From NCBI GenBank assembly GCA_037179385.1, contig CM074200.1, positions 32,553,884 through 32,617,883 on the forward strand: a DNA stretch of 64,000 nucleotides, written 5' to 3'. Position 1 is the stretch's first letter. Each line of letters begins with the position of its first letter. Shown in pieces: positions 55,757-64,000 of this stretch. Source of the DNA: Holothuria scabra. Lineage: Eukaryota > Echinodermata > Holothuroidea > Aspidochirotida > Holothuriidae. A program made the position numbers and the translations under genes. Under the pieces are notes generated by a model. It searched no databases, was not told the DNA's origin, and worked only from the letters and a program-made list of their open reading frames with translations.

Positions 55757-57192
55757 GTCAAGGTCGACGGTGTTGTCGAGGATGCCTAAAAATAATAATA
55801 AAAAAAAATAAACAAAAATACAGGGACTGAAGTTACTGGATGGGTGATCTTGAACACATTTTTTGTTTTTAAATGCTATTTCAATACATATCAGACTCGA
55901 TTTTCAATCACTTCTTCTATTAGCTCCGTTGTACCTCATTCCATGAACCTTTTCCTATCTCCTCCCCCGTCGGGGAAGAACGGCATTTTTCTTCTGGGAG
56001 GGAGGCCTAAAAATGAACGTTAAGGATTGTAGTTTCTGGATGGCCGGATCATCATGAACTGTTCTTTTTTCTTTATGAACTATTTTTCTCCTTCGTAACG
56101 CTATGTTAATTCATGTCTGAATCTTTTTTAATCACTTCTTACTAGCTCTGCTCTCCGTCATCCCATCTTCCATCCGCAAGGTTATGCCCCCGTCGGGACC
56201 CCCCCCCCCACCTGTTGTTAAGAAAGTCCGATTTCGTCGGAGAGCCTTCATTTACATGCCCACTATAAGCTGATAAAAGATGCGGGGCCGATAAACTTTA
56301 GTCACCCGGACGATCTTCTTGATTTTCCTTATAAGAATACTTTCTTCTTCAAGGAGACCCACAACTCCGTATTTCCCTTTCAAAAACGGACAAGACGTTG
56401 TTCATGTGAACGCATTGTTTAATGGTTTCTCCTCTGGCATGACTCTAAAGCCGAATTCTAGCAACGGTAATGAAAATGGGCCAGGCCGTTTCAGCTACAC
56501 ATAATGATAAACAGTGGTGTGAGAATGTCTCCCAAAATTCTGACTGAAAATTCATTTGAAGCCACCTTGTAACGTAAAATATTTTCAAATACGTTGGGAG
56601 TAAAATCATTTATTGTCTGGAGTTCGGGCAGTAAGGTAAAAAGTCTCATCTATTTAGCGGACCTTGCAATTGAATACACCGAAAATTCTTAAAAGAGTCA
56701 AAAACACTTACTAGTACACAGCACGAACTGTAATTATCAGAATGTTTTGATTTACACATTGCTCTTTTGTAGTCAGCCTGAAGCAATAAACTGTGATTGC
56801 GTCTGGAAGAAGATGAATTTCAGACGAAGGGCTCAAGTAGGAAGGTTAGGAGAGTTGTAATTGTTTGGGATGAGAGAGATGGGCCTTTAAGTTCGTTATA
56901 TACTTTCAGATTATGGGAGCACTGGTGTACGATATGGGACATATATGCACCATATCTGTTTCATACAAAATTTGAGCCATATCAAATTTTTTAAGTAGGG
57001 CATAAATTCCTTTATGTTATATCAAGTTAAATACGGCCAGTTTTTGTTAAAGCCAGATACAAATTCCATATCTGCGCCAGATATGGGCCAGATAAAAATT
57101 TCCATGTATGGCTCATGTATGGATTTGCCATATATCTACCATATATTTTCAGCTATTTAAGTTTTAAGTTCAACCTTTAGATCAAGTGCGCA

Positions 57193-57659
57193 GGCCTCAC
57201 TACTCCATTAGAGTTCTAGAGCGTCAAGTGCACACCCTCAAAGAATTAGTTCTTTTAACTCTAGTTTGGACCAAATTTTGTCAGGATAACCTGCCAGCTG
57301 GGTAATGAAAGTCCATAAATATGAAAGAGAACTTGCTAGAGTGTGGATGTTGAAAATTTGGGTAAGATTGATGGTGATTTAGACTGTTTAAAAAAATTGC
57401 TGCCAAATGACGGAGGTTTTCCGTTATGGTGAAGAGGCTAAGGGTGGGCATACCCTACAAAATCTTTGAGTCCTTGTAGCTCAGAATATAAACGGTCATG
57501 CATGGTATGGAAATTTTGTAGTGCCATGATGGGCAAATATTTCAGCTTTCAAGTGAAGGGGTCCCAAATATATGTAAACTTTGACAAGGCCTGCAGTGAC
57601 CTCGAAAGGAGCCAATTTGGTGTGTAAGTCAATGGGGAAATTATTGGGGATGTGAGACC
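57193..57659 (-). mobile_element. 467-bp MITE-like element, copy 2 (inverted)
   Basis: Reverse complement of copy 1 along its whole length, with termini GGCCTCACTACTCC and GGGGATGTGAGACC. Divergence is perhaps 15% by eye. Confidence 0.82.
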
Positions 57660-57963
57660 TACAGAAATTACACAAAGACAAGCACAATAATCACAAAGGG
57701 ACATAATAAAAGTGAGTAGCCAGAGTCTCAGCTTACATTCCTTACTCTCTTGCCAGGAAATTTTCCTTGCAAGTTCTCCTTCTAAACATCCATGCTGCTG
57801 ATAGCCCTGCATGTGAGCCGATCTCTGTCCGTTGTACTAATATATCAGACTACATTTCAAAATACACACTAGGCCCGCCTAATCGTGTGTTGATCGCGTG
57901 TTAGTAACCTATATATATATACGGCATCTGCCTTCAAACTGAGACAAAAGTACGGAAAACTAT

Positions 57964-57989
57964 AAAAAAAAAAAAAAAAAAAAAAAAAA
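57964..57989. repeat. Poly(A) tract
   Basis: Twenty-six A in a row. No target duplication or element body was recognised next to it. Confidence 0.95.
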
Positions 57990-58189
57990 CTTTGCCTATT
58001 AGTACAATGTTACAGTGATAGACATGAATAGCTCATTAGGATATACATAGTGTATGAGTAATATTTATACAAAGTATACATAACATAACAGTTTCAAAAT
58101 AAATTATAAGTATCTGGGTATGACCTCTATATTCAGATGTATAATCAGCATACATGTAATGTCGTTGAATTTTGTCACAAACAACGCCT

Positions 58190-61036
58190 CACAGAAGACG
58201 TCAATGGGCATCGACCGGAATGGGAACCCGAACCTATCATTCCAGGTTCTCTACTGAGCTCAAAATTTCAATGGTTATGAAATAAAAATCTGACCCACAC
58301 CGTGAAGTTTAACCATATCGGGGGTAGCATGTCCAGGTTTGAAAACTTCTACAAGAAAGTAGAGGCCGGAAAAGGGCGTGATTTAGTGTGTAAGTCAAAT
58401 AGAAATTTAATGCCTTTGCCTTTATCACGCACATCATAAATTTCAAAAATCATTTGCAAGGACTAAACCAAGTGCTTCAACTACTCAGGGGCTGATGGCT
58501 GCCTTATGGTCTACCTGAAGATTTAAATTGCTTCGACTTCTTTCGAAAGGTTTTTTCCGAATACTTAATAAGGTAGCAAAAAAATCCCATTCGATTTAGT
58601 AACATATGTAAAAGTTGTCCTTAAGTTCCCTCTTTATGATTGGATTCTGGCGTATATACATTGAGACGACAATGAATACACAGGGGAAGACTTGGTCAAG
58701 TTTAGAAGAACCACTGTCTCTATTAGAAATCAGGTAACCATGCAACGAGGACAATAGACATCTAGGTGCTTAAGCCTACCCCTAAGAGATGAAATCAATA
58801 GTAACAATAGAGAAAGAGCTTTTTTGGCAGTCGACAAGTTATGAATATTCATTGCAGAACGTTTTCCACTAAAACCGAGAGTCGATTTTCAAAGATATAC
58901 AAATTTGACCTCAATATGACTACATCTTCTTCCGATCATATTGAGGCCTTTCCAATCAAATGCTAGTTACATTAAAAATGGAATAGTATTTATCTTAAAG
59001 TGGGTCATTTAAAAAATTATTTCATTGCAAGTCAAAACACTTTGTGAAAATGGAGGGGGGGGGGGTAAAATTGACCCGCCTTATCATGTTGACTATGTGC
59101 AATAGCGTCTATATTTACATGATTTAAAAGTTTGAAGTAGTTCAGGATTAAGTAAAGAGAGTCCCGTGTAGTAAACAAGAAGCGAAAAGAAAGTGGAATG
59201 TACTCGATACAATATAGAAGAGGGAAAAAGGAAAAGCAAAAGAAAAACAGCTGGAAAATCGAATTCACTTGACACAGTAAAACACATGTTAAAGAAATAA
59301 CTGTTTTAGTATTGTTTTATCATGAGCGTTTTAACATTTTACACTACTTAAAAATATTTAATATCACCAAAAAAAATATTGGAAACCTAAACATTACAAC
59401 AAACCACTCATTCACGGTTCATTCCTTTTATCGATGGGGGAGGGGGGGGGGGGTTATTTGGTGGAGACGGAAAATATTATTTCCATTATTCTCATCCAAT
59501 GGGCACATGCACTTAGGTACTAATATTTTGGTAAGCAGTGCGTAAAAAATATCTAAAAGTATTAAAAGTTGGACTCATTCGTCTTAAATTTGCCCAAATC
59601 GACTTACTGCGGCGTTGTAAATCAGTTAACTTGTACCCTAAATGTAAAACTAACTGAACAACGTACAAGTGAAAATGTTCGGTTGAAGAAATTTTGTCGA
59701 GAGAGGCGTTTTAGTCGGCATTCTTTTTATTTTCTTTTTTTTTCCAGCAAAATTAAAATATTGCAGGATTTGCCGAGGCGCCGCATGTATTGTGGGTGTA
59801 CGTCATGTATATATTATCGTTTTTCGTCGAAAATCCATCTAACATAACGTTACCTCTAGGTAGCAGACGAGTAGTTTAAATATTGCTACCCCGAAAAATA
59901 TTGCTGTACACCGAAATGAAGTTCCATAAAATTAATTGTGTACGTTGTTTCTTACCGTGTAACTCATTCAGCAGGATCGATCATCTTTCAAATGTACTTT
60001 CTGAAAATGAGCTGAAATGCAGACTCTGCGACATTCAGGGCACTTTGCCGAATTTCAGTGCCATTTGTTGATTCTATTACTCCGCTGTGTGATTATGTCT
60101 ACTCTGGGCTTCGACCGGGATGGGAAACACGAACCTATTATTCCAGGTTTTCTACTGAGCTCAAAATTTCAATGGTTATAAAATAAAAATCTGACCCACA
60201 CCGTGAAGTTTAACCAGAGGGGTGGCATGTCCAGGTTTGAGAACTTCTACAAGAAAGTAGAGGCCGGGAAATGGCGTGATTTAGTGTGAAAGTCAAATAG
60301 AAATTTAATAAGTGTTCATAATTCTTGCTTTAAAATTACTTCTTTTGCCTTTATCACGCACGCCATAAATTTCAAAAGTCATTTGCAAGGACTAAATCCA
60401 AGTGCTTCAACTACTCAGGGGCTGATGGCTGCCTTATGGTCTACCGAACATTTAAATTGCTTCGACTTCTTTCGCAAGACTTTTCCGAATACTTAATAAG
60501 GTAGCCAACTTACAGTAAAACCTTCAATGAGTTAAACTCAAATTTCAATATGTTGAATGACCTCTACTTGAACACTTGTCGAAATTTCACAACGGCTCAA
60601 CCATCCGGCGAAAAAATGCTGACAGGTTATCCATTCATACCAATTCGATTTACCACAACCATATCCCCAGAGAAGTTTTGCTAGTAGAGCTCAACCGACC
60701 GAGCTTTGGGTCCTACTCTTATCCATACCTTCTTTTTTTTTGGGGGGGGGGGGGGATGACTCACACTCAACGACTGATTTATGCTCGTCATTTTTTAATC
60801 ATATTGAGGCCTTTCCAATCAAATTTTAGTTACATTAAAAATGGAATAGTGTTTATCTTGAAATGGGAAATCATTTGAAAAATTATTTCATTGGCAGTCA
60901 AAATACTTTGTGGATATAGGGGAGGGGTTTAAAATTGACCGACCTTATCATGTAGACTATGTGCAATAATAGCGTCTATATTTACATGATTTAGAAGTTT
61001 GTTTGAAGTAGTTCATGATTAAGTAGCCTAAAGAGA
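58190..61036. repeat. About 1.9-kb direct tandem duplication
   Basis: 58205-58580 recurs at 60105-60510, and 58930-59165 recurs at 60795-61036, both offset by 1.87-1.9 kb. Shared words include GACCCACACCGTGAAGTTTA, ACTACTCAGGGGCTGATGGC and TATTGAGGCCTTTCCAATCA. 58580-58930 and 60510-60795 differ between units. There is no supported gene inside. Confidence 0.85.
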
Positions 61037-63774
61037 GCCTCTTGCAGAAAACAAGAAGTGACATGAAACTTAAAAATTAGGTACCACCAAATAGACTAGT
61101 CATGTAGGTTACTAAAGGTGTCTTTTACCGATTACGAGCTACTAGCTTTCTGTATCAATAATTCCACATGTTTCCTTTGCAAATCCCCAAAATTTTCGCG
61201 CGCTCCGCGCGCTTGCAGTCTCGTTGATGTTTTTTTCACTTGTATATCAAATATACATTATCCATCGGTCTCTATGATTATGCCGATTATTCGTGTGCTC
61301 AGGGCAAAGGGTGTCGTTATGAAGTAGCACAATATTTAGGAACATGAAGAAGGTAAATCGTCCCCTACTATGTTTTAATGAAATCTGTGGTCTTTAGTGA
61401 AAGACCAGACTGGCAGGCTGAAATTGGCAAACACATTTTAAGGAAATGGAAAATGTCTCGGTGTACAATCAGCATGCAACTTTTTAAAGAAATGTATGAT
61501 TTCTAATGCAAAATTTCGGCGCTCACATCATTCATTTGTATAGCGATTCGACAATTTCGTATATACACCATTATCGGAGAAGCAAATTTAGTCACACTGA
61601 AGTTTGCTAGATAAGAGACTTCGATCAGGAATTAGTGGTACACCTCCATCCTCTGTCTGCAGATAGTGCACGATGAGGTGTCGTTCGAAAAAAAAAACAT
61701 ATTGTAATTTTGTGTGTATCAGCAATCTTGTAACCGGTATGCAACGGTGCATCAGTAGCACTGTACCAGTGGGTACCATTCCCCACCCCTCGATCTGTGA
61801 TTTTCCCGTAGTAGACTGAAGTGCGCTTTTGATCAAGTCATGGATTTATGTTACCTTCTTTCCATTACAAATGGTTCCTTACTATTAGAACTTTTGCACA
61901 AATCTTTCGCAAACTAGGAAAATTTTCTTTGTGATTCTAATTACTTATAGAGTACACCCGGTATTGAAATTGACCGTATGGTCCCTTAATGTACTTACCC
62001 ACACTTTCAAGATCATGTTGTGAAAACGTTGGAGTTTCCTAGTATCTCAAAATATTGAAACATTTAGCACCATTTTGCATCTGGGCCTTTCTCTTAGACA
62101 ACGAGTGGCGTAGCTACAGGGGGCAGGAGCCTATGAAAAAATGAAGAATTCGGAAATTTGCTATTTGTGAAACCAGTCTAATGTGTGGTTATGACAACTC
62201 ATGAAATTCCGAAATTCCCCCATTAAAAGCTTCACGTTCCTCATTATTTGTCTCAAAGAAGCAAACTTTTCCGCGCGCTTCGCGTGTTACAAATTGCCAG
62301 TCCTAAGAGGAAGTGCTCGCTCATACTTTGAGTAAAATTTTTGTAAGTATGGACTTTGTAAATGAAAAAAACGAAATGTGTTATATGTGATACTAGATCA
62401 TAGAGTGACACCAGTAACTACAGTGCTATTTTCATAAATTTTCCGTTTCATAAAATTAAAATTTTTCTCCAATATAAGCTCTTGACTAAAAAAATTTCGG
62501 CAGAGGGCCTCATTTCGTAGGGGTTTGATAACATTATGTAGCAACAACGATCTCTAATAGCCGTTCAATCTCAGATTTGTTAACTTTAGAAATGCAACAT
62601 TAGAATTTCGTCCCCTTGAAGGAAAGACAAATTTGCCTTCGCCTGCTTTAGGGATTATATCTCCAGATGTCACATTTTTGCGGTTTACTCACTTGCAGTG
62701 GACAAAAAGTAGCAAAATGACGTAATTTTCGGAGTTATAGAGAATTATTCGCTTAAACTGAACTTCATGGATAAGTTGACATTGAAACGCATTTTAAACC
62801 AGAAAAATCGATCCAGGTTTGGTGGAATTATAGAAAATTTTTAGCACCAAAACTGTACCAGAACAATGGTCAGTTCTTGTCTTTCGCGCAGGGTAAATAT
62901 TTGTGCCGACTAAGCAAAGAATCTCTTGATGATGTCAAAAAATCGGCCAGTTCGAGTCGTTCTTCAAGCGGACAGATTTTCTCATGAAGTTCTTCAGTAA
63001 TCCCCCATATTTCCCAATTTTCTTACAGGAAACCCAGAACCCAAACTTTTCTGCAATACAACTGTCTCCATATTTTCAAATATTGAAAAATGGCAAAAGT
63101 TTCAGCGTGTGAAGGCCCTAGTACAGTGGTGTTCACACTTAAAAAAAAATGTAAAATGTGGATACTTGCCCATATCCTCCCCCTTCCTTAAAAAAATGTC
63201 TAGCTACGCCGCTGTGCACACCTTACCAGTACAGGAGAAGAAAATTAGGCCAGATGCCCCCCCCCACACACACACACACTTACACACACTTTGAAAACCA
63301 AACCGACGCCCTGCCTTTAAAAGTTACATCTGCCCATTTTTTGTTAAAGCCAGATAATAATTCTATATATGTACCCGAGATGGGCCAGATATGAAATTCC
63401 ATACATGGGCCCATCAATGGATTTTGCGTAAGGTATATGATTTTTTCCACAGAGTCTTTCACTTGTCAGTCAATATTGCCTGTTGCCAAAAGCGCATTTT
63501 TGAGTGGTCCACGGTAGAGTAATTTTTTCCTAGGCAAAACAGGGTATTTCTTGCCAATGACGTAACAGCTCATAAAAAAATATGTTATCCAAAACAACAG
63601 GTTTTAACCCTTTTAAGCAATTATGACACAAAATGATGGAAGAAAAGTTAAATTAATTTTGATAACGTAATGTTTACCTTAAATTCAAACAAAGTCTTCA
63701 TTTTGAATCAAATTTAATTTTTTTTTAAACTCGGACATTTGACAAACCTCAGCAGTCATGCTCAGCTTAGCCCT

Positions 63775-63885
63775 TGAACAGGACCCAGCATTCCGTTCCT
63801 ATGCTATACACTTGACTACAAGGAACGGATTATCCTGTCACGTTCAGTGACTAGCTCAGCTGGGAATACAAATCTAGCCTTCACG
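63775..63885 (+). promoter_or_regulatory. ITFG2 leader/promoter-proximal region with an inverted repeat
   Basis: The 110 bp before the ITFG2 ATG contain CCGTTCCT and AGGAACGG as an inverted pair about 20 bp apart (63794-63833), followed by CCTGTCACGTTCAGTGACT. These could be protein-binding sites or a leader hairpin. No TATA box or other core element is certain. Confidence 0.25.
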
Positions 63886-63981
63886 ATGAGAACTGTGGTG
63901 TTCGTCCAAAGACAGGAGCTGGAGTTCACAGGAAATTTGTCGCCAAATGCTCTTGTGCTTGGTGATGTGGATAATGACTCC
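63886..63981 (+). CDS. ITFG2: ITFG2 first coding exon (partial gene)
   Basis: Thirty-two codons from an ATG with A at -3 to a donor at GACTCC|GTAGGT. The peptide begins MRTVVFVQRQELEFTGNLSP and ends NALVLGDVDNDS. Human ITFG2 starts [20 protein letters not shown] and HAICLGDVDNDT, so start, spacing and the FG-GAP-like GDVDND motif agree. ITFG2 is a beta-propeller subunit of KICSTOR, which anchors GATOR1 at lysosomes for amino-acid control of mTORC1. The frame meets a stop soon after the donor, so it must be spliced; later exons lie beyond the window. Short length is the only reason for doubt. Confidence 0.82.
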
Positions 63982-64000
63982 GTAGGTTATTAAAACTTTT

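Larger units (their letters stand above)
53705..56710. repeat. 3-kb inverted-repeat (foldback-type) structure
   Basis: The left arm (53705-54216) pairs with the right arm (about 55690-56710) in inverted order. Markers include AAGTGTTTTTG, CAATTGCAAGGTCCGCTAAA, GAGGCCTAAAAATGAACGT, CCCCGACGGGGA and AATCACTTCTT. Within the right arm a ~230-bp unit is repeated, so the arms are unequal. The spacer holds repeat R1 copy B and a 467-bp element. No ends or target duplication could be fixed. Confidence 0.75.
51721..63774. other. Intergenic region between divergent GNPTAB and ITFG2
   Basis: About 12 kb without a supportable gene; the longest frames are around 100 codons and match nothing I know. 52.32-52.44 kb has a CCCCGACGGGGA-rich hAT-like end. 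53.7-56.7 kb is a large inverted-repeat structure. 57.2-57.66 kb holds a 467-bp element. 57964-57989 is poly(A). 58.19-61.04 kb is a tandem duplication. 61.05-63.3 kb is mostly unique AT-rich DNA with one short repeat at 63.34-63.43 kb that matches 57.04-57.15 kb. Confidence 0.7.

Noticed and set aside
57549..57812. Minus-strand frame over the 467-bp element.
   Set aside because: It starts outside and ends inside the element; copy 1 does not keep the frame open.

Overview
This is 64 kb of animal nuclear DNA: AT-rich, intron-rich, full of short transposons, with GT-AG spliced genes. No bacterial, organellar, rRNA or stand-alone tRNA gene is visible. The proteins are clearly metazoan. The many TAGGCCTA-type words, the crowded small TIR elements and the tRNA-derived SINEs suggest a marine invertebrate deuterostome, perhaps an echinoderm; that placement is inference only.

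Two genes are supported. The first fills the left 51.5 kb on the minus strand. It is GNPTAB, the alpha/beta precursor of GlcNAc-1-phosphotransferase, which starts the mannose 6-phosphate tag on lysosomal enzymes. I reconstructed 20 coding exons from the ATG at 51532 to the window edge. All intron phases agree, and the joined frame is 1343 codons plus two bases without a stop. It carries the signal anchor, Stealth CR1-CR3, both LNR modules, the alpha-subunit spacer, and the site-1-protease cleavage site with the start of the beta subunit. The rest of beta lies left of base 1. Exon 19 is 1.7 kb and carries a roughly 15-copy Gln-rich decapeptide array, which helps make the alpha chain about 370 residues longer than the human one. 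The second gene starts on the plus strand at 63886. Only its first coding exon is inside; it reads as ITFG2, a KICSTOR subunit in mTORC1 control at the lysosome. The two genes are head to head, about 12.4 kb apart.

The rest is intron and intergenic DNA shaped by transposons. Introns of 0.5-5 kb hold tRNA-derived SINEs (one with a 14-bp target duplication), a piggyBac-type MITE flanked by TTAA, a Tc1/mariner-type MITE flanked by TA, hAT-like elements, a truncated retro-insert with a 20-bp duplication, and a young 159-bp MITE. The 19.4-kb intron 1 carries a 4.7-kb foldback-like element. Its ends are arrays of a ~38-bp unit in inverted orientation, flanked by a 9-bp duplication, and further hAT-like MITEs sit inside it. 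The intergenic 51.5-63.9 kb holds a 3-kb inverted-repeat structure, a pair of inverted 467-bp elements and a ~1.9-kb tandem duplication.

No transposase, reverse transcriptase or additional cellular gene could be recognised in the transposon-rich parts.
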